Of a stretch of 64,000 nucleotides of DNA, positions 1 through 9,389 are shown piece by piece. A program made the translations under genes and the position numbers. The notes under the pieces are model-generated. The model had not been told where the DNA came from. It saw only the letters and a program-made list of their open reading frames with translations, and did no database searches. Numbering within the stretch: position 1 is the stretch's first letter; each line of letters starts with the position of its first letter. Source of the stretch: Gemmatimonadaceae bacterium (lineage in GTDB: Bacteria; Gemmatimonadota; Gemmatimonadetes; Gemmatimonadales; Gemmatimonadaceae); NCBI GenBank assembly GCA_035633115.1, contig DASQFN010000111.1, forward strand, positions 116,311 to 180,310, in the 5' to 3' direction.

Positions 1-315
1 GCCGCCTTTCGAAATCCTGATGGATGTAGGCGCCGCCGTCAACTTGAGGCCCGGCATAGCGGACAATCCGGCATAGGCCCCCATGATCGCCCTGGACCCC
101 CTCGCGATGGCCACGTTGGGATACATCCCGATTGCATCCGGGGTGTAGAACGTGGCGAGCCTCACCGTATCGCGCGCGGCGAACACCGCCAGCCACGTCG
201 AATCGAGCGCGCGGATGAGCTGCTCATCGGTCTGGGCGCGGGCGGGTGCAAGCGCCGCGCACGTGAGCAGAATTGCGAGCATTCCAGTTGAATGCCCTCT
301 TGCGTAGTGTGGCAT
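1..315 (-). CDS. Secreted NTF2-like (SnoaL/DUF4440-type) protein, 3' end cut by window edge
   Basis: The first 105 codons of a gene reading leftward out of the window. The ATG at 315 is preceded by a good ribosome binding site (AAGGGGA), which fixes the start. The N-terminus is a signal peptide (hydrophobic GMLAILLTCAALA, cleavage after PARA-Q). The mature part begins DEQLIRALDSTWLAVFAARD and continues TVRLATFYTPDAIGMYPN, the helix-then-cone opening typical of DUF4440/SnoaL-like NTF2-fold proteins, where a residue such as the Asp of the YTPDA segment faces the pocket. The fold call comes from this short pattern and no enzymatic role can be given. It is divergent from the SGNH hydrolase that starts about 90 bp away, so the two may share a promoter region. 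Confidence 0.72.
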   Translation of the reverse strand, partial: MPHYARGHSTGMLAILLTCAALAPARAQTDEQLIRALDSTWLAVFAARDTVRLATFYTPDAIGMYPNVAIARGSRAIMGAYAGLSAMPGLKLTAAPTSIRISKGG

Positions 316-406
316 AAGTTCCCCTTTGGTGGATAAGGCTTTTCGAGCGAATGCCGGGCCCGGCCCAGGATTGCCGAGCCCGCAACCACAAATCGTCCTG
401 AGAGAA

Positions 407-1222
407 ATGTGCCAAATGATGCAGAGACACAAGGGTTGTTCGCCTCGTAAGAACCGCATCTTAGCCACTGGTATTCTCATGCTGGTCTCGACTACTGCCG
501 GGACGCAGCTCGACGCGCAGAGCCAGACGCTGCCACCGCGTCAACCGGACTCTACTCGGATCAAAGCGATGCGAGCGGCCGAGGACGAGCGCATCCGGAC
601 CGATTGGCCGAGCCTGCAGAAGTTCGCACGCGCGAACGCACAGCTCCGTCCTCCAGCGGCGGGAGAAGAACGTGTCGTCTTCATGGGAAACTCGATCTTC
701 GAAGTCTGGGCGCGACATTTCAGCAGCATGTTCCCCGGGAAGCCTTACATCAACCGCGGGATAGGTGGTCAGACGACGCCGCAGATGCTCGTCCGCTTTC
801 GTCAGGACGTCATCGGGCTCAAGCCCAAAGTCGTTGTGATCCTCGCCGGAACGAATGACATCGCGGGCAATACCGGCCCCGCGACGCTGGAGATGATCGA
901 GAACAATCTTGCGTCGATGTCGGAGCTGGCGAAGGCAAACGGGATCCGAGTCGTGCTCGCGTCGGTGCTCCCGGTTTACAGGTATGCCTGGCGGCCGAGC
1001 ATTCGACAACCTGCCCAGACCGTCATTGCACTGAACCGATGGATGCGCGACTACGCGCGAAGGAACGGACACGTCTATCTCGACTATCATTCCGCGATGG
1101 CCGATGAAAGGCTGGGAATGAGGGGAGACCTTTCAGGCGATGGTGTACACCCGAATGACGCCGGACACAGAATCATGGCACCGCTTACGGAAGCGGCGAT
1201 TCGGGAAGCGTTGCGGCAGTAG
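407..1222 (+). CDS. Secreted SGNH/GDSL-family hydrolase
   Basis: A 271-residue protein counted from the ATG at 407. A frame upstream to 326 is open but reads as low-quality sequence, so 407 (or the ATG at 416) is preferred because the signal peptide then starts near the N-terminus (basic QRHKGCSPRKNR, then ILATGILMLVSTTAG). The four SGNH blocks are in order: GNSIF with the nucleophile Ser near residue 96, the RGIGGQTT block with the oxyanion Gly near 118, GTNDIAGN with Asn near 150, and DGVHPNDAGH with the catalytic Asp and His near 245 and 248. The spacing matches PAF-acetylhydrolase-like and rhamnogalacturonan-acetylesterase-like SGNH enzymes, so an exported carbohydrate or lipid esterase is likely. 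The substrate cannot be read from sequence. It stands alone, with no same-strand partner closer than 268 bp. Confidence 0.88.
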   Translation: MCQMMQRHKGCSPRKNRILATGILMLVSTTAGTQLDAQSQTLPPRQPDSTRIKAMRAAEDERIRTDWPSLQKFARANAQLRPPAAGEERVVFMGNSIFEVWARHFSSMFPGKPYINRGIGGQTTPQMLVRFRQDVIGLKPKVVVILAGTNDIAGNTGPATLEMIENNLASMSELAKANGIRVVLASVLPVYRYAWRPSIRQPAQTVIALNRWMRDYARRNGHVYLDYHSAMADERLGMRGDLSGDGVHPNDAGHRIMAPLTEAAIREALRQ

Positions 1223-1490
1223 CCCCGGAGGTTGGTAGCTGTTACCGCCGCGTGCCCGACGGCAGTCTGCCGCAACCCAATTTGCATGCTAGAAAACACT
1301 GAGGCGAAGTGACTTGGTCGTGGCCCCGTGGACGATCGGCACGCCCTATCGTACTCTTACTGTTGCCGATATTTCCTAACCCGATGACGAGGCCCACATG
1401 TCCCGATCGTCCAGGAATGGCCCGTCGCACATCAGGGTGGTGATGGCGTGCTTAAAGGCGAGTTGATTCTCCCTTTTCCACCCGAACTGA

Positions 1491-3257
1491 ATGTCGGGCG
1501 ACGCTGAGCAGCTGGAGCGGCTTAGATCAGCGCTCGCACACCGCTACCAGATCAAGCGAGAGCTTGGTCATGGAGGGATGGCCACCGTTTACCTGGCCGA
1601 AGAGCCTCGCCATGCTCGCCATCTTGCTCTTAAAGTATTGCTTCCGCATCTGGCGGCTACCATCGGCGCGGACCGATTCCTACGCGAAATCAAGACAACC
1701 GCGGGTTTGACTCACCCGCATATCCTTCCGCTATTCGATTCCGGCGAGGCGGATGGGTTTCTCTTCTATGTGATGCCGTATGTAGAGGGCGAGTCCTTGC
1801 GCGATCGGCTGAAGCGGGAGATCCAGCTCCCAATTGATGACGCGTTGCGGATCGCAAGTGACATTGCTGATGCATTGGGGTTTGCTCACAGTCGACAAGT
1901 TGTGCACAGAGACATCAAACCGGAGAATATTCTACTCGAAGCGGGCCATGCGATTGTAGCAGATTTCGGTATCGCGAAGGCGCTTACTGATGCGAGTGCA
2001 GACGTGCTGACGGCCACCGGCCTCGCAATCGGCACTCCGCAGTACATGAGTCCCGAGCAGGCAGTAGCAAGCCCTAACTTGGATGGACGCAGCGATTTGT
2101 ACAGTCTCGCCTGTGTGCTGTTTGAGATGTTGGCCGGCGACCCACCGTTTGCGGGTTCAGCTCGGCAGGCGATTCTGGCTCGAAAGTCGCTCGAATCTCC
2201 ACCTCGATTGCGAACCGTGAGAGAAACCGTTCCTGTGGCCGTGGAGGCGGCTATTGCGAAGGCCCTTGAAAGAGTACCCGGCGACCGGTTCCGTACCATG
2301 CAGCAGTTTGTGGACGCGCTTTCCACGCGGCAACCAGCGCGACGATCCGACAATAGAGAAACTAGCATTGCAGCGCGCTCGGTTGGTGAAGGCGTAGAGA
2401 CCCTTCTCCCAATGGAGCTCAAACCGCTTGACGAGGAGCTCGACGCCTTTGGATTAACTCATCCCGGAAAAGTGCAGCGGGTAAATCAAGAGCACTTTCT
2501 GATATTCAGCGTCATGCGAGACGCTTCTTTTCACCAAACGAGTCTCCCCAACGGAAGCCGGCTCCCTTACAAAGGAGATCGTCGGGCATTCGTTGGAATG
2601 ATCGCGGATGGCGTAGGCAGGGGCGCTTGGGGTGAGGAAGCGAGCAGACTTGCAATTGAGGTAATGGCGCAGTACTTGGTTCATACCGTCCGGTCGTACG
2701 ACACCTCCAACGAGGCGAACGAGCAGGCATTTCTGAAGGGACTGCAGATGGCCGCGATCCAAGGTCAGGCGAACGTTGCGCAGAGGTCTTGGGAGACCCC
2801 TGGTGCGGCGGGAATGACGAGCGGGCTCACGATATATGTCGGGATATGGCCTCGAGCTTATATCCTGCACATTGGCAGTAGTCGTCTTTACGCACTAGTC
2901 GATGGCCAGGTCAGTGAAGTCACGAAAATGATGCGATCTCAGCAGACTGGAGACCAAGACGTGGCGACGGATCCCTTGGGGACGACCCAGGCGGCAGCGA
3001 CGGCCCAAGGTGGCCAATTCGAAGGAAGCTTAGTCTTACCGGCAACCCTCACATTTCCACAGAGATGGGGGCAAGTCGGTCTCATGTGCACAAAAGGATT
3101 GACTAAGCACGTGCCGGAAGAGCAGATCGAAAAGCGCCTAAAGGTTGCGACGTCGGCGAAGCAGGCCTGTCAGGAACTCCTTGAAGACGCTCTCAATGCT
3201 GGAGGCACCGAGAACATCACCATGATCGTCGCCCGAACTCCGAATCCGCGCCAATAG
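1491..3257 (+). CDS. Ser/Thr protein kinase fused to a degenerate PP2C-like phosphatase domain
   Basis: A 588-residue soluble protein with no membrane segment. Residues 1-280 form a complete Hanks-type kinase: Gly-rich loop GHGGMATVYLA, Lys48, HRDIKPEN with catalytic Asp141, DFG at 158-160, and an SPE-type motif. Residues 318-585 align by pattern with PP2C/PPM phosphatases (GLTHPGKVQRVNQ, FVGMIADGVGRGAWGEEA, GMTSGLTIYVG, GLTKHVPEEQI, GGTENITMIVAR). Several metal-site positions are changed: the acidic position in the RxNQD motif is Glu334, the usual GDSR is GSSR (463-465), the usual SDGLT is TKGLT (Lys535), and the usual GGxDN is GGTEN (Glu574). Asp373 is kept. Kinase-phosphatase fusions are known in this phylum. 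The loss of ligands suggests a regulatory pseudophosphatase. The gene is monocistronic and convergent with ligD. Confidence 0.9.
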   Translation: MSGDAEQLERLRSALAHRYQIKRELGHGGMATVYLAEEPRHARHLALKVLLPHLAATIGADRFLREIKTTAGLTHPHILPLFDSGEADGFLFYVMPYVEGESLRDRLKREIQLPIDDALRIASDIADALGFAHSRQVVHRDIKPENILLEAGHAIVADFGIAKALTDASADVLTATGLAIGTPQYMSPEQAVASPNLDGRSDLYSLACVLFEMLAGDPPFAGSARQAILARKSLESPPRLRTVRETVPVAVEAAIAKALERVPGDRFRTMQQFVDALSTRQPARRSDNRETSIAARSVGEGVETLLPMELKPLDEELDAFGLTHPGKVQRVNQEHFLIFSVMRDASFHQTSLPNGSRLPYKGDRRAFVGMIADGVGRGAWGEEASRLAIEVMAQYLVHTVRSYDTSNEANEQAFLKGLQMAAIQGQANVAQRSWETPGAAGMTSGLTIYVGIWPRAYILHIGSSRLYALVDGQVSEVTKMMRSQQTGDQDVATDPLGTTQAAATAQGGQFEGSLVLPATLTFPQRWGQVGLMCTKGLTKHVPEEQIEKRLKVATSAKQACQELLEDALNAGGTENITMIVARTPNPRQ

Positions 3258-3278
3258 CCCCACGAGGCTTGCCCAGTT

Positions 3279-5867
3279 CTACGCGAGTGCGATAGCCAAT
3301 CGTCCGAGTATTTCCCCCAAATCCGGGCGTCCTTCGAGGACGGGCACCACCGGGTCGGCGCCCAGGCTCTCCATGCGTCCCACTGCCGTCTTGATTGTGA
3401 AGGCTTGTGGATTCAACGACTCGTTCACCTCGTCCCACGTGAGAGGCATCGATACCGACGCGCCAGGCAGCGGTCGCACGCTGAACGGCGCAACGATGAG
3501 CTGTCCATGCCGGTTCTGGAGGTAATCGAGATATACCTTGTCGCCGCGCTTCGTCACGTGGCGCGTGATTGTCGCAATGTCCTTCAATTCGCGCAAAGCG
3601 AGACGCGCGAGTAATTCGCCAAGCGTCCGGCACTGCTCGTACGTGAACTGGCGTCCGAGCGGGAGCATGATGTGCAGGCCCGTCTTTCCAGTGGTCTTCA
3701 CATAGTTTGGCAAGCCGGCTGATTCGCAGATTCGGTGCAGCACCTGAGCTGTGCGAATGACGTCCGAGAACGGCGCTTCTTTCGGATCGAGATCGATCAC
3801 GCACCAGTCCGGCAGCTCGAGTGAGTCCACTCTGCTGCCCCAGATGTGCAGCGGAATCGAGCCCATGTTCGCGATGTAGAGGATCGACTCTTCATCGTCG
3901 CAGACGAAGTAGCGAATGTCACGCTGCGTGTCCTGGCTCCAGATGGGAACGGTGCGCATCCATTCGGGCGCGAATTCCGGCGCATCCTTCTGATAAAACG
4001 ACTTCCCCTCGATTCCGTCCGGAAATCGAGTGAGCACAACTGGGCGATTTCGGAGATACGGAAGCAGCCATCGCGAAACCGCCCGATAGTATTCGATCAA
4101 GTCGCCTTTTGTGTAACCCTCTCCTGGCCAGTAGATCTTTTTCGGATTCGAGAACGCGATCGTTTTCGAGACCGCAGCCTTGGGCGGCGGCGCAGGAGGC
4201 TCGGACGGTGCCACAGCCGCGGGCGCGGCGTCGACCGCGTCAGGGTGCCATTTCTGTCGATCGCACTCGTGCGGGAGCTTGTCGGTCCTCATTCCCATGA
4301 ACGCGGAATGGCGCAACAGCCCGTCAGGCGTCCACTCGCGAAATCGCACTTCGCAGACATACACCGGGTCGACCCAGGTCGTCGTACTCGTCTCGGCGAT
4401 GTCTTCACTTGCGAGCGGCTCGAGTCCCGGCGCAAGGCACGGCCCTGCACAAGGAGGGTTGGCGCGGACTATCGGGTCGAGCAGTGATTTCAATTCCCGG
4501 AGAAGCGCGTCGTTGAATCCGGTGCCGACACGCCCCGCGTAGACGAGCGTCCCGTCGATCTGATCAGCGAGCTGCAACGCGCCGAAATGACCGCGACTTC
4601 TCTTCGGCTCCGTGAACCCGACAATGACGAAATCGGCCGTCGGCTCAGCTTTGATCTTGAGCCAGTGGCCCGAGCGTCCCTTGCGGTAAGGCGAGTCGGC
4701 TTTCTTGGCGATGATTCCTTCCATGCCCATCGCCATTACCTGCTCCAGAAACGCTTCGCCCTCCCGCTCGATGTGATCGAGCGCGCGCAGCGGCCCTAGC
4801 TTCGGCACGACGTCGATCAGAAACTGCTTTCGCTCCGTGAGCGGGAGTGGGCGCAGATCGAAGTCCTCGAAAGCAAGGAGATCGAACGCGTAAAATGTCG
4901 CGGGCAGCTCCACGGCGGCGCGCTTGATGTCGATCGACGATGACAGTCGCCCACGGCGTTGTAACATCGCAAAACTCGGAAGTCCTTTCGAGTCGCACAC
5001 GACAACTTCACCGTCGATGATGCATTCGTCGACCGGCAACGCTTTCACCGCGCGCGCAATCTCCGGAAAAACGCCGGTATAGTCGTTGCCGTTACGCGTG
5101 AGCAGCAGCGCTTCGCCCTTCGACTTGCTGGCGATCAACCGGTACCCGTCGAGCTTGAGCTCGAAGATCCACCCGTCGCGCGTGAACGCTTCGTCATGGG
5201 GCTCGGCGTGCATCGCTTCCACCGATCGTGAATCGACGCGCACACGCGGTGCACCGTTCTCCGCCAGCGCCTCGCGCAGCCGACTCTTTGGCACAACCCC
5301 GGCTTTTACTTCGTCGACCGTCAACCCCGAGAGCACCGACTCTTCAGGGAACTGATCGCCCGGGTGCTTCACATGGGCGTCGCGCTCCTTGATGAGCAGC
5401 CAGTCCTTCTCGCTCTTCTTGATCTTCACGAGCGTCCACTTGCCGTGGAGTTTGTAGCCCTTGAGCTCGAAGAGCAGCTTGCCTTTCTCGAGGCCGGTGC
5501 GCCAATCCTCGAGCGGCACCCACTCGCCGCGGTCCCAGACAATCACTCCGCCCGCGCCGTAGTTGCCCTCGGGTATCACGCCCTCGAAGTCGCCGTACTC
5601 GAGTGGATGGTCTTCGACTTTGACGGCGAGTCGTTTGTCGGCCGTATCGTACGAGGGCCCCTTTGGAACCGCCCACGAGCGCAGGACGCCGTCCATCTCC
5701 AAACGCAGATCGAAATGCAGCTGCCGCGCGGCGTGCTTGTGAACAACGAAAAGATGACCGGGAACGGGCGACACGGTTCCGACCGGTTCTGGGGACCGGT
5801 CGGCCGATCGCTTCGCGCGGTATGTGCTTAGGCTATCGCCGGTGCTGGGATCGCCGGGCGGCGTCAT
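3279..5867 (-). CDS. ligD: Multifunctional ATP-dependent DNA ligase D (PE-LIG-POL order)
   Basis: An 862-residue NHEJ enzyme. The order is phosphoesterase, ligase, polymerase/primase, as in Pseudomonas LigD and unlike mycobacterial LigD. The 3'-phosphoesterase domain spans about 15-165, with HKH at 43-45, HFD at 51-53 and EDHPLEYGDFEG at 85-96. The ligase domain spans about 225-530, with motif I ELKLDGYR placing the adenylated Lys at 238, EGIIAKK at 383-389 and HWLKIK at 401-406. An Ala/Pro linker (about 546-563) leads to the polymerase domain (about 565-862), with the catalytic IDLDP at 691-695 and TGKTGLHI at 726-733. With Ku it would bridge, process and seal double-strand breaks. ku lies about 10.5 kb away on the other strand, on the far side of a glycan operon. 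The ATG at 5867 has no clear ribosome binding site; a TACTAT -10-like box ends 4 nt upstream, so a leaderless transcript is possible. Confidence 0.97.
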   Translation of the reverse strand: MTPPGDPSTGDSLSTYRAKRSADRSPEPVGTVSPVPGHLFVVHKHAARQLHFDLRLEMDGVLRSWAVPKGPSYDTADKRLAVKVEDHPLEYGDFEGVIPEGNYGAGGVIVWDRGEWVPLEDWRTGLEKGKLLFELKGYKLHGKWTLVKIKKSEKDWLLIKERDAHVKHPGDQFPEESVLSGLTVDEVKAGVVPKSRLREALAENGAPRVRVDSRSVEAMHAEPHDEAFTRDGWIFELKLDGYRLIASKSKGEALLLTRNGNDYTGVFPEIARAVKALPVDECIIDGEVVVCDSKGLPSFAMLQRRGRLSSSIDIKRAAVELPATFYAFDLLAFEDFDLRPLPLTERKQFLIDVVPKLGPLRALDHIEREGEAFLEQVMAMGMEGIIAKKADSPYRKGRSGHWLKIKAEPTADFVIVGFTEPKRSRGHFGALQLADQIDGTLVYAGRVGTGFNDALLRELKSLLDPIVRANPPCAGPCLAPGLEPLASEDIAETSTTTWVDPVYVCEVRFREWTPDGLLRHSAFMGMRTDKLPHECDRQKWHPDAVDAAPAAVAPSEPPAPPPKAAVSKTIAFSNPKKIYWPGEGYTKGDLIEYYRAVSRWLLPYLRNRPVVLTRFPDGIEGKSFYQKDAPEFAPEWMRTVPIWSQDTQRDIRYFVCDDEESILYIANMGSIPLHIWGSRVDSLELPDWCVIDLDPKEAPFSDVIRTAQVLHRICESAGLPNYVKTTGKTGLHIMLPLGRQFTYEQCRTLGELLARLALRELKDIATITRHVTKRGDKVYLDYLQNRHGQLIVAPFSVRPLPGASVSMPLTWDEVNESLNPQAFTIKTAVGRMESLGADPVVPVLEGRPDLGEILGRLAIALA

Positions 5868-5902
5868 CCATATAGTATGCGCTCGGGACTAGCCTTTTTC
5901 AT

Positions 5903-6949
5903 CTAACGCCACGGAATGGCAGTCGTGAGCGTGAGCACGTGACCCCGATACTTCTTGTCGGGATCGTTGGAGAATCGCATCTCGTACTCGTACTCCAGAT
6001 CCGTGCGCATATTGCGCGACCACTCGTGCACCCATTTCAGCTGAGGCTTCCATCGCCTGTCCACGCGCGGCTCCTCGCCGATTTCCTCACCTTCTTCGTC
6101 GAGTAAGTCCACTGTTCGCTCGGGATACTGCACAGGTCTGTACTCCAGGCCTGCGAACAGCTCGGCGCGTTCGCCAACTTGCCGCCCGTAGCGCGCGCTA
6201 TAAGTCTGCCGGTTGAATCGAAGCCGATGGATCTTCGGGAGATTCTTCTCGAAGCGGGCGGCGCCTTCCAGGGTTTCGTCGCCGAACCTTATGCGGGAAT
6301 CGAAAGTGACGTACCTGTTGATCGCATTGCTGGTCGGAGCCTCGTCGAAATGGCGCTGCCGGTAGCCTGTAATGATGCGAAGGCGCACGTCATCGATCGG
6401 CCGGATCTCGATGCGCGGCAGAACGGCGTACTGATCTCCGACTTCCCGGTCTTCCGAGCTTCCTTTCAGGTAAATCTCGCCAGTGACTCCGACGAGGAGC
6501 ATGTCGCCGAGGGGGATATCGAATCCCAGGCGGCCAAGCTGGCTTACACGGTCCCACCTGTCCGTGGCGGTGTACTGGTGAACGGCGACACCGTATTCCA
6601 TGTAAACGCCCGGCTTGGAGCTGCGACTGCGATAGCGGCCAGTCGCACCCACGACGATGCCATACGACCCGATGTTCGTGCTGTCGTGCTCGACGTTGCT
6701 GTCGTACACGTTCGTCACGCCGTTCTCGAAGTAAAAGCGCTGCCGCAGTGGAGGAAGACGGCGAATAGGCGACGGCACGAGGCTGTCGGTCACCCTCGCG
6801 TCGACCAGAGCCTGGGCGGTCTGCACCGGCTTTGTGGTGTTCGCGGTATCGGGCGAGGTGTCCCGCGGGCCAATCTGGGCAGCCGCGACAAATGGACTGC
6901 CCACCAGCAGGAAGGCGAGTCGCATGCACAATCTAGATGGAGAATTCAT
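5903..6949 (-). CDS. Outer-membrane beta-barrel-like protein, last gene of the glycan operon
   Basis: A 348-residue exported protein. The signal peptide is MRLAFLLVGSPFVAAA-Q after a short basic start. The mature chain has alternating polar/hydrophobic strands and many Tyr and Arg residues (YRSRSSKPGVYMEYGVAV, RLRIITGYRQRHF, TYSARYGRQVGERAELFAG) and ends in a short strand with aromatic Trp-Arg, as expected of an outer-membrane barrel with about 12-14 strands. The first 60 mature residues are Pro/Thr/Asp-rich and probably periplasmic. No family is recognised. The ATG at 6949 overlaps the stop of the tandem-kinase gene by 4 bp (ATGA), so it is translationally coupled to the glycosyltransferase and exporter operon. 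Its place at the end suggests an outer-membrane outlet or surface component for the product, which is an inference from context. Confidence 0.72.
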   Translation of the reverse strand: MNSPSRLCMRLAFLLVGSPFVAAAQIGPRDTSPDTANTTKPVQTAQALVDARVTDSLVPSPIRRLPPLRQRFYFENGVTNVYDSNVEHDSTNIGSYGIVVGATGRYRSRSSKPGVYMEYGVAVHQYTATDRWDRVSQLGRLGFDIPLGDMLLVGVTGEIYLKGSSEDREVGDQYAVLPRIEIRPIDDVRLRIITGYRQRHFDEAPTSNAINRYVTFDSRIRFGDETLEGAARFEKNLPKIHRLRFNRQTYSARYGRQVGERAELFAGLEYRPVQYPERTVDLLDEEGEEIGEEPRVDRRWKPQLKWVHEWSRNMRTDLEYEYEMRFSNDPDKKYRGHVLTLTTAIPWR

Positions 6950-9387
6950 AGGTCTTTGCCGTGTACGAGTCCATGTTCTTCAGGGAGCGAAGCCGCCATG
7001 ATACGAGCCTCATTAGGCGTGGCAGCGTCGAGCCGCTCTCGAGCGATGTCGATAAGTGAAGCAGGCAGATCCGAGTCGCGATCCCGCAGTGCACGCGCGG
7101 CGCCCAGCCGCAGCAGCATCAATGCCTCGCAGACGGCGAGATCGCCCGCGGGTTCTCCGGAGGCGTCGAGATACGCGGCTCGGAGTCTTTCGGCCGCGGA
7201 TTGCCCTGTCCCACGTTGCAGCGCATTCCAGCTGAGCTCGGAAAGTAGAGATCCCACGTCGAGAAGCGGATCGGCGAGCACAACGTCGTGAGCCAGGGAC
7301 GTGGCAATTCCGGCATCGGTGATCCGAAAATTGGCCAGGCTGACCGGAAAAATGGTTGGAGCGCGCCGGTCTACCATCTGATCGAGAAGAATCTCGAGCG
7401 AAGAGAGGAGCTCGCGGGAGACGCCTGACGCGGGATGGCCGGCTTTCTCGAGGGCCCTCACGCGCCGGGCAACCGCCCTCCACGTGTGCCGGCTCGCGCG
7501 CTCCTTGGTGACGACGGGAATCTCGAGCGAGTGAAACTCCGCCAGCGCGAGGCCCAGCTGGTCCAGCGACGCTGACTCGCGGTCGGAGCCCAGCACCGTG
7601 ACCAGCCGATCGCCACGTGGAGGCTCGAAGACGACGAGAGAAAGAGGGTCCATGCGGCCAAGCGGACGCGGAAGCTGCAGCGCCGAAGGTCGCTCTGACG
7701 TGGCGGCGTACGTCGCTTGGAGTCGGCTGAGAACGTTCTTGCCCCTGGTGTGCGGGAACCCAATCGCCTCCAGGGCGCTGGTCCATCGCTCTTTACCCTT
7801 GTAACCCTTGAGCACCCATCTGACGTGAATGCACTCTCGACTCACGCTCTTGATCGACGGAGTGGTCTCGGTGAGCTCGATGTCCGGGCTGTATACCTCG
7901 TGCACGAGGAGCACGAGCAGAGCTTGCGCGTAGACTCGATCCATCGCCCATTCCGGGCGGTCGCTGAAGGGAATTTCCCGCCTGAAATCCTTCGGCGTCC
8001 CGGCAACGCGCGGACCGGCAAGCGAGAGATCCAGGGTGCGCTCTACCTCATCGATGAGCAGGTCGGCATGCTCCTCCCATCCCTCTCTCTGCATCCGGAA
8101 AGGGGATGCCGCGGCAGTCATGAGCGAGACCGCCTCGAGCAGGCGCGCCCGCTGAACGCTTTCCCCGGTCTGCTCGAGGTATGCCTCGAGGAATCCGTCG
8201 CCCACGGCGGCGAGGCCGTCGAGGGTGCCGGTCATGCGGAGCGAAGTGACACGGAGCGCTGCGAGGAAACGCCCGACGTCGAGCATCGGGTCGCCGTGAG
8301 CCGCCTGGTCCCAGTCGATAAGCATCACGCCGTGCGCGTTGACAAGGACATTTGCCAGATGAAAATCCGCGTGGATGGTGCCGGTGATTCGCATGCGCTC
8401 GACGACCTCTCGTCGCAGACGATTGCTCAGCGATTCGATCCGGAGTGCCTGTGCGGGACGTACCTGCGACAGGACACCTCCCCAGCGCGCAACGTTGCTC
8501 ATTTCCTTCTCAACGCTCCGGTGCTTCAACACCGGCAGCGTCAGCGCGTGGACGTTGGCAATTGCCCGTGCGGCCTTGCGCACGGAACCTGCCAGCTCGC
8601 CCAGGCCGGTGATGTCGGACAACCTCCTGCCTGTCAGGAACTCCTGCAGCGAAAGGCGCGCGACCGCGACGTAGCCGACCGGGGGAGCGAGCGGCGCGCG
8701 ACCGGATGCCTTGCGCCAGATCGCCCAGTGCCCGGCGAACAGACGCGCCGGCGGGCGCCGGGCATCGATCTTACCGACGAGGCGGCGCAGCTCCGGCACC
8801 AGTGACTTGCGGTCCTCCGCCAGCACTTCGTACTGAAGCGCAGCTCTCATTCCGGGCGTGTACGAAAGGGTATCAACGTGCACATGTCTGACTCGGGCAC
8901 CGCGCGCCTGCCACAGGTGTTGAAATGCGACCTTCATTTCCTGGGGATGCGCAACGGTCAGAAGGTTCGGCATCACCGGATCCAGCGGATATGCGTGCAC
9001 GACGACATGAGCATCGCGCGCTGCCAGCCAGGGTGTCCGGAACGGCATCCTGCGCGCCATTCCCTTGCTTGCGCGCAGATCGCGGTACCGCGCAATCAGC
9101 TCCACAGGGTCGGCGGGGATCTCCTCATCCACGCGAAGAGCCCGCACGAAGAGGAGCTGTCGTCCCGTGCGCCCGGTATCGGGATCACGAACCTTGATCT
9201 TCCAGAGGACCTTCGCGCCAACGCCGGGAGTGTATTGCACGTCCTGCAGCCGACCATCCAGAAAGCGTAGACCGTCGCGACATTCATCGAGTCGCTGCGT
9301 GAGCAGCTCGAACAGCGAGTCTACGCGCAGTGCGAAGCCCAGGCCCGGCACCGCGGGATCAGCCGGCGTCTCGGGTACAGGTCTCAC
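6946..9387 (-). CDS. Tandem APH-type phosphotransferase: one intact kinase half and one degenerate half
   Basis: About 813 residues from the GTG at 9387, which follows the ABC exporter stop (9390-9392) by only 2 bp. An in-frame TTG at 9393 is an alternative start. Further upstream the frame runs antisense-like Arg-rich sequence inside the exporter gene and is rejected. The first half (about 1-455) has the aminoglycoside/choline-kinase-type catalytic loop HADFHLAN (His339, Asp341, Asn346) and the metal motif LIDWDQAAHGDP (Asp358). The second half (about 475-813) repeats the fold: PVSLANFRITDAG keeps Asn686 and ADPLLDVGSLLSEL matches GDPMLDVGRFLAAL, but the catalytic His/Asp and the metal Asp are replaced. 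This suggests a duplicated kinase with a pseudokinase half. In the operon it could phosphorylate a sugar or glycolipid intermediate; the substrate is unknown. Confidence 0.8.
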   Translation of the reverse strand: MRPVPETPADPAVPGLGFALRVDSLFELLTQRLDECRDGLRFLDGRLQDVQYTPGVGAKVLWKIKVRDPDTGRTGRQLLFVRALRVDEEIPADPVELIARYRDLRASKGMARRMPFRTPWLAARDAHVVVHAYPLDPVMPNLLTVAHPQEMKVAFQHLWQARGARVRHVHVDTLSYTPGMRAALQYEVLAEDRKSLVPELRRLVGKIDARRPPARLFAGHWAIWRKASGRAPLAPPVGYVAVARLSLQEFLTGRRLSDITGLGELAGSVRKAARAIANVHALTLPVLKHRSVEKEMSNVARWGGVLSQVRPAQALRIESLSNRLRREVVERMRITGTIHADFHLANVLVNAHGVMLIDWDQAAHGDPMLDVGRFLAALRVTSLRMTGTLDGLAAVGDGFLEAYLEQTGESVQRARLLEAVSLMTAAASPFRMQREGWEEHADLLIDEVERTLDLSLAGPRVAGTPKDFRREIPFSDRPEWAMDRVYAQALLVLLVHEVYSPDIELTETTPSIKSVSRECIHVRWVLKGYKGKERWTSALEAIGFPHTRGKNVLSRLQATYAATSERPSALQLPRPLGRMDPLSLVVFEPPRGDRLVTVLGSDRESASLDQLGLALAEFHSLEIPVVTKERASRHTWRAVARRVRALEKAGHPASGVSRELLSSLEILLDQMVDRRAPTIFPVSLANFRITDAGIATSLAHDVVLADPLLDVGSLLSELSWNALQRGTGQSAAERLRAAYLDASGEPAGDLAVCEALMLLRLGAARALRDRDSDLPASLIDIARERLDAATPNEARIMAASLPEEHGLVHGKDL

Positions 9388-9389
9388 GA

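Noticed and set aside
6179..7291. Plus-strand 370-codon frame over the outer-membrane gene and the kinase end
   Set aside because: Antisense to two coupled genes, with a C-terminus of repeated Ser and Arg that is typical of shadow frames.
7717..8805. Plus-strand 362-codon frame over the tandem APH gene
   Set aside because: Antisense shadow of a gene with a catalytic loop on the minus strand; no recognisable protein.
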